From JABDIY01 sp963751955 (GTDB lineage: Bacteria; Actinomycetota; Acidimicrobiia; Acidimicrobiales; SZUA-35), in contig CAVVWM010000009.1 of the NCBI GenBank assembly GCA_963751955.1, positions 62,001 through 126,000 on the forward strand: DNA of 64,000 nucleotides. The letters are read 5' to 3'. Below the pieces are notes generated by a model. It worked only from the letters and a program-made list of their open reading frames with translations, was not told the DNA's origin and did not search any database. Both the position numbers and the translations under genes were made by a program. Positions 51,760 through 59,630 of this stretch are shown here, piece after piece (within the stretch, counting starts at the first letter, position 1; each line of letters begins with the position of its first letter).

Positions 51760-52182
51760 ATGTCCGCAGCGATTCACAAATGCCTCGAACAGTGGCACAC
51801 CTACATTCAGGGCTCGGCTGGCTCCAACGTGGCCGCACTTGAACATCTCATCCACGACGACTGTATTTTTTACTCACCTGTTGTGTTCACCCCCCAACGA
51901 GGTGGTGAAATCACCCGCATCTACCTCTCGGCGGCCGCCGGCACGTTAGGTGGTAGCGAGGAGGTGCCCTTCATCTATACCAAGGAGATCGTTTCGGAGA
52001 ACCAGGCAATGCTCGAGTTCGAAACCTCGGTCGATGGTAAGACCGTCAACGGTGTCGACATCATCACTTGTAACGACGACGCTCAGATCACCGAGTTCAA
52101 GGTGATGGTCCGGCCGCTTCAGGCAGTGACCGCCGTTCATCAGGCGATGATGAGAATGCTCGAAAGCATGCAGATTCAGTGA
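51760..52182 (+). CDS. SnoaL/NTF2-like fold protein
   Basis: 140 residues. An N-terminal helix (HKCLEQWHTYIQGSAGSNVAALEHLIHDDCIFYSPVVF) and curved sheet follow the NTF2-like cone, ending TEFKVMVRPLQAVTAVHQAM. Such proteins bind small hydrophobic ligands or act as isomerases/hydrolases; no catalytic His/Asp pair is certain. Its stop overlaps the start of the PhzF gene (GTGA), so both are one transcript. TATTCT seven bases upstream gives the leaderless start. Confidence 0.75.
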   Translation: MSAAIHKCLEQWHTYIQGSAGSNVAALEHLIHDDCIFYSPVVFTPQRGGEITRIYLSAAAGTLGGSEEVPFIYTKEIVSENQAMLEFETSVDGKTVNGVDIITCNDDAQITEFKVMVRPLQAVTAVHQAMMRMLESMQIQ

Positions 52183-53015
52183 CCACGCTCCCGTTTTGCG
52201 AAGTCGACGTCTTCTGTACACACGGATTTGACGGCAACCCACTTGCCGTTGTCCACGAGGCTGATCATCTCAGCGACGAGGAGATGCAGACGATCGCCAA
52301 TTGGACCAATTTCTCTGAAACCACGTTCCTGATGGAGCCGACCGAACCCACCGCCGACTATCGAGTGCGGATCTTCACGCCCTTCGAGGAGCTTCCATTC
52401 GCCGGACACCCCACCATCGGTTCGGCTCACGCATGGCTCCTGGCTGGCGGCACCACGAAACAACTCGGAGTTCTGGAGCAAGAGTGCGGTATCGGTCTCG
52501 TTAGGTTGCGCCATGACGGCCACCGATTGGCATTCCTTGGGCCCCCATTGCTGAGGAGCGGACCGCCCGATCCGGCGGAAAGAGCTCGCACACTGGCGAT
52601 TCTCCGACTGAGTGAGGAAGAGGTTGTCAACGTTGAATGGATCGACAACGGACCTCGCTGGATCGGCGTTGAACTTGCTGACGTCGGCCGCTTGGCAACG
52701 CTGACGCCGCGACCGGTGGATGACGACGAAGTGGAAATCGCTGTCTTCGCCGTTGGTTCCGATCTCGAAGGTGTCGATGTGGAGATCCGATGTTTCTTCG
52801 CCACCGACGTGAGGGAAGATCCGGTGACCGGCTCGGCGAACGCCAGCATGGCGCGGTACCTCTTCGAGCACAACAAGGTTTCGTTCCCCTACGTTGCCGC
52901 TCAAGGCAACTACATGGGTCGTGATGGCCGGGTGTACGTATCTGCCGACGACGATGGATCACTGTGGATCGGCGGAGATGCCAAGACCGTCGTTGTCGGG
53001 ACGATCGAAGTTTGA
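52179..53015 (+). CDS. PhzF family isomerase
   Basis: 278 residues. VDVFCTHGFDGNPLAVV is the family opening, FSETTFLMEPT carries the catalytic Glu, EELPFAGHPTIGSAHAWL the GHPT motif, and GSANASMARYLFEHNKV the second half of the symmetric diaminopimelate-epimerase fold. PhzF isomerises a phenazine precursor; most relatives have other, often unknown, substrates. GTG 52179 overlaps the SnoaL-like stop by four bases (GTGA). The selenoprotein-candidate gene follows after 23 bases. Confidence 0.86.
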   Translation: MTTLPFCEVDVFCTHGFDGNPLAVVHEADHLSDEEMQTIANWTNFSETTFLMEPTEPTADYRVRIFTPFEELPFAGHPTIGSAHAWLLAGGTTKQLGVLEQECGIGLVRLRHDGHRLAFLGPPLLRSGPPDPAERARTLAILRLSEEEVVNVEWIDNGPRWIGVELADVGRLATLTPRPVDDDEVEIAVFAVGSDLEGVDVEIRCFFATDVREDPVTGSANASMARYLFEHNKVSFPYVAAQGNYMGRDGRVYVSADDDGSLWIGGDAKTVVVGTIEV

Positions 53016-53038
53016 TCTTCGTCTCGACTTCTCGGAAT

Positions 53039-53602
53039 ATGACCGGACATTTGCTGGTTGGTGAAGGCGTGAAGCCGAACCTCAACCTGCCCGACAGTGA
53101 GGGAAACATTTGGTCGCTCGATGACCACGCCGGCCGCACGGTGGTGCTGATCTTCCACCGACACATTCATTGACTGCCCTGCAAAGAGCACGTCGTGCAC
53201 GTGAATGAACGATTCGACGAATTCGGCGCTGGTGTCGACGTTGTCCTGATCACGTTCAGCGATCCCAAATACCTTCGCGCTTATCGCACTCGGACCGGCT
53301 GGAACCATCCCATTCTGTTCGACTCCAACCTCGGCATATATCACCAGTTCGGCTACAAACGGGGCTCGATATGGCGAGTCTACGGATGGAGGGCCCTGCG
53401 GCAGTACTACAACATCATCCGACGCGACGGCATCGGAACGCTGGACCGCTCCACCGAAGACACATTGCAGCTCGGCGGGAATGCGATCGTCGGGCCTGAC
53501 GGGAAGGCGTCGTGGATCTATCGCGGTTCTGGACCCGATGATCGGCCCACATTCGACCAGATACTTGCAGAGGTGCAAAAAGTCCAGGCAGCCTGCGATT
53601 AG
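53039..53602 (+). CDS. Peroxiredoxin-like (AhpC/TSA type) protein with in-frame TGA (probable selenocysteine)
   Basis: 187 codons if TGA 53171-53173 is read. Family pattern: thioredoxin-like start (GEGVKPNLNLPDSEGNIWSLDDH), VVLIFHRHIH-(TGA)-LPCKEHVVHV, then VDVVLITFSDPKYL, HPILFDSNLGIYHQFGY and EDTLQLGGNAIVGPDGK. The TGA is exactly at the first Cys of the CxxC motif (residue 45) while the second Cys (48) is kept, giving U-x-x-C. The downstream 142 codons stay in frame and family-like. A hairpin at 53189-53203 has a GU loop at the expected distance. The preferred start is ATG 53039. Alternatives: nonsense mutation, or a TGC-to-TGA sequencing error. Confidence 0.74.
53189..53203 (+). promoter_or_regulatory. 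SECIS-like hairpin after the TGA of the peroxiredoxin-like gene
   Basis: CACGU (53189-53193), loop CGUGC and ACGUG (53199-53203) form a five-pair stem with GU at 22-23 nucleotides after the UGA. The spacing fits the bacterial SECIS range. The stem is short, and a lower stem is not evident, so the support is weaker than for the AhpD-like gene. Confidence 0.4.
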
Positions 53603-53621
53603 CCGTTCTAACCTGCCGGCT

Positions 53622-54275
53622 ATGGCTGAACCGTTCTCCGATGATGTTCGTGTCCGACGCGTACCCGAGAGAGGAAACTATGACCCGAAGGTCATCAACG
53701 GCATCGCCGATTCGGCCTTGGTTGCCCACGTGGCGACGGTGCGGGACGGCCAACCGATCGTCATACCAATGTTCTGTGTTCGCGACCGAGACCACATCCT
53801 CCTCCATGGTGCGCCCGCGGCAGGTGTGCTTCGGCGAGCCGGCGCCGGCGGCTCATCGATCTGTGTGGAGATGACGCTGCTCGACGGAATCGTCTTGGCC
53901 CGATCGTCATTCCATCACAGCATGAACTACCGGTCGCTCGTGGTGCTCGGGATCCCCGAAGAAGTCACCGATCCGACAGAGAAGAACCATGCGCTGGAGA
54001 TGTTCGTGGAGCGCCTCGTACCGGGTCGACAGGCTGATCTTCGACCCACAACCAAGAAGGAACTCCAGGGCACGGCCGTCTTCCGCCTATCGCTGGCGCA
54101 GGCATCGGCCAAGATCCGTACAGGTCCGCCCGTCGATGACGAAGAGGATTACGAACTCGATATCTGGGCCGGAGTGCTACCCGTGGATCGGACAATCGGA
54201 GACCCGATTGGCGATCCCCGAAACAAACCGGGCCTCAAACCCCCGGCGAACGTGATGGAACTGGTGGCCGACTAA
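53622..54275 (+). CDS. Pyridoxamine 5'-phosphate oxidase-like split-barrel (flavin/F420-binding) protein
   Basis: 217 residues. The split-barrel start NGIADSALVAHVATVRDGQPIVIPMFCV and ILLHGAPAAGVLRRAG are typical of nitroreductase-like and PNPOx-like flavin-binding proteins; SSFHHSMNYRSLVVLG is the usual inner strand with His. Many close family members bind haem, FMN or F420. TAACCT (53609-53614) is seven bases before ATG 53622. Substrate unknown. It follows the peroxiredoxin-like gene by 19 bases but probably has its own promoter. Confidence 0.8.
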   Translation: MAEPFSDDVRVRRVPERGNYDPKVINGIADSALVAHVATVRDGQPIVIPMFCVRDRDHILLHGAPAAGVLRRAGAGGSSICVEMTLLDGIVLARSSFHHSMNYRSLVVLGIPEEVTDPTEKNHALEMFVERLVPGRQADLRPTTKKELQGTAVFRLSLAQASAKIRTGPPVDDEEDYELDIWAGVLPVDRTIGDPIGDPRNKPGLKPPANVMELVAD

Positions 54276-54297
54276 CAGTCAAAGTAGTGTCGAACAA

Positions 54298-55263
54298 ATG
54301 AAGGCAATCCAGATTACACAGACCGGCGGACCCGAGGTTCTCGGATGGGCCGACGTCGAGGCGCCCACGGCGAGCGACGACGAGATCGTGGTTGATGTAA
54401 TTGCCGCCGGACTCAACTTCATCGACACCTATCACCGCACCGGTCTCTATCCGGTAGCGCTGCCGTTCGTCCCCGGACTGGAAGGGTCCGGAACCGTGTC
54501 AGAGGTCGGTTCCGATGTCTCAGACTTCTCGGTTGGTGACACCGTCGCCTGGTCCGGTTCGCCCGGAACCTATGCCGAACAGGTGGCGCTGCGAGCCGAC
54601 CAAGTGGTGCCGGTGCCCGATGGCGTCGATCCCGAGGTGGCCGCTGCGGTGATGCTGCAAGGGATGACGGCTCATTATCTCGTGAACGACACGTTCCCGC
54701 TTGGTGAAGGCGACAAATGTTTGATCCACGCCGGTGCCGGCGGAGTAGGACTGCTTCTCATCCAGATGGCCAAGATGCGGGGTGCCACGGTGTTCAGCAC
54801 GGTCGGAACGCCCGAGAAGGCGAAGCTGGCCACAGGTGCTGGTGCGGACCACGTAGTGCTTTATCGCGACGTTGATTTCGCCGAGGAGATCGAAGCGGTC
54901 GCCGGGGTTCGAGGGCTGGACGTGGTCTACGACGGTGTCGGCAAGACGGTCTTCGAAAAGAGCCTCACGCTGATCCGGCCCCGAGGGATGATGGCTACCT
55001 TCGGCAATGCATCAGGTCCGGTGGATCCGATCTCGCCTCTCGACCTTGCTCCTTCGCTCTTCCTCACCCGCCCCAGCTTGTTCCACTACATCGAAACCCG
55101 TGACGAGCTACTCGGTCGAAGTGGTGATGTGTTCGACTGGATCGGCCAGAGAAAGCTCGACGTTCGAATCGGCGCTCGAATCCCGATGGCTGAGGCTGCC
55201 CAGGCTCATCGCATGCTGGAGGGCCGACAGACCACAGGCAAAGTGGTCCTGGTCAACGGGTAG
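54298..55263 (+). CDS. NADPH:quinone oxidoreductase-like (MDR superfamily)
   Basis: 321 residues. It opens MKAIQITQTGGPEVLGW, typical of QOR, with GLNFIDTYHRTGLYP, VPGLEGSGTVSEVGSDV, LIHAGAGGVGLLLIQMAKMRGATVFSTVGTPEKA (NADPH-binding AGGVG) and LFHYIETRDEL. No structural or catalytic zinc ligands. It reduces quinones or enones. TAGTGT (54285-54290) is seven bases before the ATG. The acryloyl-CoA reductase AcuI of DMSP catabolism belongs to the same superfamily, but this protein looks like QOR, so a DMSP link would be speculation. Confidence 0.87.
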   Translation: MKAIQITQTGGPEVLGWADVEAPTASDDEIVVDVIAAGLNFIDTYHRTGLYPVALPFVPGLEGSGTVSEVGSDVSDFSVGDTVAWSGSPGTYAEQVALRADQVVPVPDGVDPEVAAAVMLQGMTAHYLVNDTFPLGEGDKCLIHAGAGGVGLLLIQMAKMRGATVFSTVGTPEKAKLATGAGADHVVLYRDVDFAEEIEAVAGVRGLDVVYDGVGKTVFEKSLTLIRPRGMMATFGNASGPVDPISPLDLAPSLFLTRPSLFHYIETRDELLGRSGDVFDWIGQRKLDVRIGARIPMAEAAQAHRMLEGRQTTGKVVLVNG

Positions 55264-55267
55264 TCGT

Positions 55268-56173
55268 TCAGCTGACGATCTGAGGAAAGCTTTCCAAACT
55301 GGCGGGGTTGGCCCAATCGGTGTCGGAACCGGTGGGCATCTCGTCGGACCGACCGTTTCGCATGGCTCCGATGGCCTTGTTCGTGACGACCGCTATCACA
55401 ATCAAGGCAACACCGATGATCACCAGAGGCCGCAGCGTCGATCCCGCCAACGAGTCGAGCGCAGCCTCTGCAACGACCCTATTGACAGCCCCCTCCTGAT
55501 CGGCCAACACCTCAGTCTTCGCCGCCTGCAACAACACGAACTGGACTATTGACAGGCCGACCGCCATACCCCCCACCCATGCCAGCGGCATCGGTGAGCG
55601 AAAGAGCGCCACCGAAAGAACCCCGGTTGCAACACCAACAAGGGACATCCAGATCAACAGCTGACGACTGACCTGAATGAAGTCGTCGAACTCGGCGAGG
55701 TCGTTCCGATCAATGATGTCACTGGCCACGAAGAAGCCCGGCGGCAGCAGATCGAGCGACTCGGCCACGCCTGGATCCAGTTGGGGCCTGACCGCCGCGA
55801 CCGTCGGTTCGAGATCCACCATCACCGACGTGCTCTCGCCCGGTTCGGCGTCCCGCCACTGGTCGAAAGCATCGAGGTAGGCCGTCTCGAACTCCGCCGT
55901 CTGCACGGCCAGGGCGGTGGCCTCCCGCATCGGTTCTCTCCACTCGTCGCCGAATGCGGCTTGCATGGCCGCCTGCCGGGCGGGTTGATCGTCCAGCCAT
56001 TCGACGATCTCATCGACGATTTCGTCTCTTGCCGCCGGATCCTCGAGTGCTGCGTCGCCCAGCTCTTCAGCGAAGGCGGCGCTGGTAAGGTTCCGTACCG
56101 CCGCTGCATCAACCGCACCGACCAGGCACAGTCCGGCTACCAACGTGCAGATCACTCCCACGAATTTGGCCAT
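55268..56173 (-). CDS. Membrane protein of unknown function with extracytoplasmic domain
   Basis: 301 residues. A signal or first helix (VICTLVAGLCLVGAVDAAAV), an exposed acidic region (about 28-150) and three more helices: LLIWMSLVGVATGVLSVALF, PLAWVGGMAVGLSIVQFVLL and LRPLVIIGVALIVIAVVTNKAIG. A soluble tail ends it. The exposed region is rich in Asp/Glu and Ala helices. I recognise no family with certainty; it resembles conserved actinobacterial membrane proteins with a large outer loop. It is convergent with the quinone oxidoreductase and divergent from the ACAD gene, with no clear partner. Confidence 0.6.
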   Translation of the reverse strand: MAKFVGVICTLVAGLCLVGAVDAAAVRNLTSAAFAEELGDAALEDPAARDEIVDEIVEWLDDQPARQAAMQAAFGDEWREPMREATALAVQTAEFETAYLDAFDQWRDAEPGESTSVMVDLEPTVAAVRPQLDPGVAESLDLLPPGFFVASDIIDRNDLAEFDDFIQVSRQLLIWMSLVGVATGVLSVALFRSPMPLAWVGGMAVGLSIVQFVLLQAAKTEVLADQEGAVNRVVAEAALDSLAGSTLRPLVIIGVALIVIAVVTNKAIGAMRNGRSDEMPTGSDTDWANPASLESFPQIVS

Positions 56174-56256
56174 ATGTAATCATCGAACAAAGCCGGGACC
56201 AACTGGAGGACCTGGACCAATTCGGCGAGCGCTCGCGACTGGGATAGTTTCGCCCC

Positions 56257-57486
56257 GTGGCCATCGATTTCACGCTCCCACCAGAAACCGACGCTCTCCG
56301 ACTGCGGGTGCGCAACTTCATCGAGACGGTGGTAGCCCCGGCCGAAGACGAGATCATCACTCTGAAGAGCCGCGACAAGAAGGCCTATGTCGCTGCGTTG
56401 ATCGGGCTGCGGAAGGCGGCTCGACAGGCTGGTCTCTGGCTACCGCACATGCCTGGGGAGTGGGGCGGTATGGGACTGGGCCACGTGGAATTGGCGATGG
56501 TTCAGGCCGAGGCAGCCAAGAACTACTACGGCCCCTGGGTGCTGAATTGCCAGGCACCTGACGAGGGCAACATGCACACCCTTCTGCACTGGGCGACACC
56601 CGACCAGGCCGATCGATACCTGAAACCTCTGTGCGAGGGACGCACAACGTCGTGTTTCGCCATGACCGAACCCGAAGTCGCCGGGTCAGACCCCACCCTC
56701 ATTCGCACCAACGCCTATCAAGACGGCGAGGAGTGGGTCATCAATGGCCACAAGTGGTTCATTTCCAACGCCCATCGCGCGGCCTTTGCCATCCTGATCG
56801 CCCGCACCGAAGACAACCCCGACGAGCCGCGCGGCGCGAACACCGCGTTCATCATCGACATCCCCAGCGATGGTTGGACCGAAGTTCGCCAGATCGAAAC
56901 TATGCACGGATCCACCGGCCATTCAGAAATCCTGATCGAGGACCTCAGGATCCACGAATCCCAGATGCTTGGCGGTCGCGGTCAGGGCCATCTGCTGGGC
57001 CAGTATCGGCTGGGTCCGGCGCGGTTGGCCCACTGCATGCGTTGGATCGCTCAGGCCGAAACCGCGCTCGACATGATGGTCGACCGTTCACTCGACCGCT
57101 TCAGCCACGGGTCGATCCTGGCCGAAAAGCAGGGAATCCAGTGGCTGATCGCCGATTCAACGATGGAGCTCTATCAGTGCAAGCTGATGGTCCTCCACGC
57201 GGCATCAAAGATCGATGCCGGGGAAGACTTCAAGAGTGAGGTGTCGATGGCCAAACACTTCGTCGCAAACACCCTCAACCGGATCATCGATCGATCGATC
57301 CAGGTACACGGCGCACTCGGGTACAGCACGGACACGCCGTTGGCCCACATGTACCAACAAGCACGTTGGGCTCGCTTCGCCGACGGAGCCGACGAGGTTC
57401 ATCAGATGCGTATTGCCCAGCGAACGATTGCTGCGTGGAAGAACCATGGCAGCACCCGCACGGCCACAGGTGATCTCCCTCTCTGA
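56257..57486 (+). CDS. Acyl-CoA dehydrogenase (ACAD10/11-like)
   Basis: 409 residues. AMTEPEVAGSDPTLIRT (FAD/substrate motif), INGHKWFISNAHRAAF, MHGSTGHSEILIEDLRI and RLGPARLAHCMRWIAQAETALDMM follow the ACAD domains; the end QQARWARFADGADEVHQMRIAQRTI matches the ACAD10/11 branch, where this RxxRxxDG(P)DEVH motif is characteristic. GTG 56257 is preceded by TAGTTT at six bases. The DddP-like gene follows after 26 bases on the same strand. Substrate is unknown; it may serve beta-oxidation of branched or hydroxy acyl-CoA. Confidence 0.87.
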   Translation: MAIDFTLPPETDALRLRVRNFIETVVAPAEDEIITLKSRDKKAYVAALIGLRKAARQAGLWLPHMPGEWGGMGLGHVELAMVQAEAAKNYYGPWVLNCQAPDEGNMHTLLHWATPDQADRYLKPLCEGRTTSCFAMTEPEVAGSDPTLIRTNAYQDGEEWVINGHKWFISNAHRAAFAILIARTEDNPDEPRGANTAFIIDIPSDGWTEVRQIETMHGSTGHSEILIEDLRIHESQMLGGRGQGHLLGQYRLGPARLAHCMRWIAQAETALDMMVDRSLDRFSHGSILAEKQGIQWLIADSTMELYQCKLMVLHAASKIDAGEDFKSEVSMAKHFVANTLNRIIDRSIQVHGALGYSTDTPLAHMYQQARWARFADGADEVHQMRIAQRTIAAWKNHGSTRTATGDLPL

Positions 57487-57512
57487 CGCCCGATGCGTGA
57501 CACACTGAGGCG

Positions 57513-58763
57513 ATGACCACCCTGGATTGGCACCGCGATCGAGATGCGATTGCACTGCTCGATACCGCTCCCGAAAGCAGAGGCATCGACCTTGCCTCAG
57601 TACGGTCCTACCGTCTCGGGCGAGTGCGATCCGAGATGGCCAAACGCAACATCGACGCCCTTGTGCTCAGCGACCCGGTGAACATCCGCTACGCAACTGG
57701 AACTCGCAACATGCAGGTCTTCACATCCCGCAATACCCCGTCGCGTTATCTCCTGCTCAGTGCCGACCGCTCGATCCTGTTCGAATTCACCGGCTGTGAA
57801 CATCTGGCCGACGGATTCGACACCGTGGATGAGGTGCGACCCTCGACAACGGCCAGCTTCGTAGCCGCCGGCGCCGGGATCGCCGATCGAGAACGACGCT
57901 GGGCCAAAGACATCGCCGGTGAACTTCGCCAGCTGGTCGGCCGCGCCGACCCCACGGTCGGTATCGAACGGATGAATGCCGGAGCGTCCATTGCTTTGAC
58001 CGAGTCGGGTGTGCGCCTAGTCGATGCACAGGAACCGGTTGAGCGAGCTCGGGCGATCAAGTCCTCCGGGGAGATCCAATGCATCAACGCATCGCTGCGA
58101 GCCACCGAGCGAGCCGTTCAGAAGATGAAGGATGCGATCCGGCCAGGCATCACCGAAACCGAACTGTGGTCGGTCCTGCAACAATCGATCATTGCCGACA
58201 ACGGGGACTACTGCGAGACCCGTCTGCTCAACAGCGGACCGCGTACGAACCCGTGGTTCCAGGAAACTGCACCGCGCACGATTCAAGCCAACGAACTTGT
58301 GGCCCTCGACACCGATGTAGTGGGGTGTCACGGCTACTACAGCGATTTCTCCCGAACCTTCCACGTGGGCCCCGAGGCCCCCGCCGCCGAGCAGCGCGAC
58401 ATGTACCGAACGGCTCATGAACAGGTCCATCACAACATGGAGATCATCGAGCCCGGCCTGAGCTTCCGTGAGTACAGCGAAAAGGCGTGGAACATACCCG
58501 ACCGGTATGCAGCCAACCGTTACTACCTGTCCGCCCACGGGGTAGGGATGACCGGCGAGTACCCATACCTCTACCACCACGCCGACTTCGGTGATGCCGG
58601 CTACGAGGGTGTTATCGAACCCGGAATGACGCTGTGCATCGAGAGCTACATCGGAGCTGCCAACGGCAAGGAGGGAGTCAAACTGGAGCAGCAGATCCTG
58701 GTCACAGAATCGGGAATGGAGCTCCTGAGTCAGTTCCCGTTCGAAGAGGCATTGCTCAACTAG
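57513..58763 (+). CDS. dddP: DddP-like dimethylsulfoniopropionate lyase (M24 peptidase fold)
   Basis: 416 residues. Two-domain M24 (pita-bread) fold. ELVALDTDVVG (Asp near 265) and GYYSDFSRTFHVGP (Asp near 277), AHGVGMTGEYPYLYHH (His near 342), CIESYIGAANGKEGV and KLEQQILVTESG (Glu near 376 and 392) give the five M24 metal ligands. The flanking residues RNTPSRYLLL, ETRLLNSGPRTNPWFQE and QVHHNMEIIEPG match remembered DddP sequences rather than aminopeptidase P. DddP cleaves DMSP to dimethyl sulfide and acrylate. It follows the ACAD gene closely. Assignment rests on motif recall; an ordinary prolidase-like peptidase is the alternative. Confidence 0.78.
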   Translation: MTTLDWHRDRDAIALLDTAPESRGIDLASVRSYRLGRVRSEMAKRNIDALVLSDPVNIRYATGTRNMQVFTSRNTPSRYLLLSADRSILFEFTGCEHLADGFDTVDEVRPSTTASFVAAGAGIADRERRWAKDIAGELRQLVGRADPTVGIERMNAGASIALTESGVRLVDAQEPVERARAIKSSGEIQCINASLRATERAVQKMKDAIRPGITETELWSVLQQSIIADNGDYCETRLLNSGPRTNPWFQETAPRTIQANELVALDTDVVGCHGYYSDFSRTFHVGPEAPAAEQRDMYRTAHEQVHHNMEIIEPGLSFREYSEKAWNIPDRYAANRYYLSAHGVGMTGEYPYLYHHADFGDAGYEGVIEPGMTLCIESYIGAANGKEGVKLEQQILVTESGMELLSQFPFEEALLN

Positions 58764-58776
58764 TGACCGTGCAGGC

Positions 58777-59187
58777 TCATGTGCAGCACGGGTTACTGCC
58801 GGCGGAAACCACAACATTCTCGAACTGCTCAGCGTCGGCGTTCTTCACATACCACTCCCACTTGGTGTCGGGTCCCTCCACCCATGTCTCGGTCTTGGCC
58901 GCATAACAGCACAGAGTGTCGTCGACACCGGTGGTCTCCAGTCCTGCACCGGCGATACGACGCTCGGCCGCCTCCACCTGATCTGCTTGTTCCACTTCAA
59001 CCCCGAGGTGGTTGAGCGTCCCACCAGCATCGGGTGTCTCGAAAAGAACCAGTTTGAGGGGTGGATTCTGCACCTCGAAGTTCGCGTAGCCGTCGCGGAC
59101 CTTGGCTACGGGCGTGTCGAACATCTTCTCGTAGAAGTCGATCGACTCGCTGAGGTCAGTGACGTTGAGCGCAAGTTGTAGTCGCAT
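58777..59187 (-). CDS. ArsI/CadI-type glyoxalase-fold (VOC) protein
   Basis: 136 residues. VOC metal-ligand pattern: Gln4 (QLALN), His60 (LNHLGVEV) and Glu111 (KWEWY). The adjacent Cys93-Cys94 in DDTLCCYAAKTETWVEG matches the CC pair of ArsI C-As lyases and CadI proteins, where the pair binds trivalent arsenicals; a second CC is at the C-terminus (NPCCT). ArsI removes the methyl group of organoarsenicals. It diverges from the ArsR gene, with operator-like palindromes between them, so arsenic induction is likely. Its start at 59187 is where VOC homology begins. Confidence 0.8.
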   Translation of the reverse strand: MRLQLALNVTDLSESIDFYEKMFDTPVAKVRDGYANFEVQNPPLKLVLFETPDAGGTLNHLGVEVEQADQVEAAERRIAGAGLETTGVDDTLCCYAAKTETWVEGPDTKWEWYVKNADAEQFENVVVSAGSNPCCT

Positions 59188-59214
59188 GTGGAAGTCTGCC
59201 TTCGGGTAAACATT

Positions 59215-59267
59215 TCGACGTTTGTCGATATGAACATTGAAGCCGACATATCGACACTTGTCAATAT
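59215..59267. promoter_or_regulatory. Two ArsR-operator-like palindromes in the divergent arsR-arsI promoter region
   Basis: Site 1: TCGACGTTTGTCGA (59215-59228), an inverted repeat TCGAC/GTCGA around a four-base spacer. Site 2: ATATCGACACTTGTCAATAT (59248-59267), with eight of ten base pairs symmetric. Site 2 ends seven bases before the -10-like TAGAGT (59274-59279) of the plus-strand gene, so binding there would block it. The ArsR interaction is inferred. Confidence 0.6.
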
Positions 59268-59285
59268 ATTGGCTAGAGTTATTTC

Positions 59286-59594
59286 ATGGTCGAACCATGT
59301 TGTGCCCCGATAACCGACGTACGTCTGTCAGAGCACGAAGCTGCAACCTTGTCCGCCTCATTGAAGGCGCTCGCCGACCCGATCCGACTTCGTCTCGTCA
59401 GCATCATCGCCACCTCTGGAGAAGCATGCGCCTGCGACCTACCTGAGTTACTCGGACGGACCCAACCCACAATCAGTCATCATCTGTCATTACTGGTCAA
59501 GGCCGGCATCCTGGATCGAGAACAGCGAGGCAAGTGGGCCTGGTTTACGCTCAACCGTGATCGGATCGAATCGATCACAGCCGCACTCGCCTGA
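59286..59594 (+). CDS. arsR: ArsR-family metalloregulator
   Basis: 102 residues. Winged helix-turn-helix: LADPIRLRLVSIIA, then DLPELLGRTQPTISHHLSLLVKAGILDREQRGKWAWFTL. Cysteines sit at the N-terminus (MVEPCC, Cys5-Cys6) and in GEACACDL (Cys48, Cys50). In corynebacterial ArsR an N-terminal Cys pair plus one Cys of the helix region binds As(III); here the same positions are filled. The start ATG 59286 has TAGAGT at six bases upstream (leaderless). It likely represses itself and the divergent VOC gene, releasing DNA on arsenite binding. Confidence 0.86.
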   Translation: MVEPCCAPITDVRLSEHEAATLSASLKALADPIRLRLVSIIATSGEACACDLPELLGRTQPTISHHLSLLVKAGILDREQRGKWAWFTLNRDRIESITAALA

Positions 59595-59630
59595 GTCACC
59601 AGCCACTGGCATCCCCGCGAACTCACTCAC

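Noticed and set aside
54298..55263. AcuI-type acryloyl-CoA reductase linked to DMSP use
   Set aside because: The protein belongs to the same superfamily but its opening motifs match quinone oxidoreductase. Its distance from dddP and the lack of other DMSP genes make the link weak.
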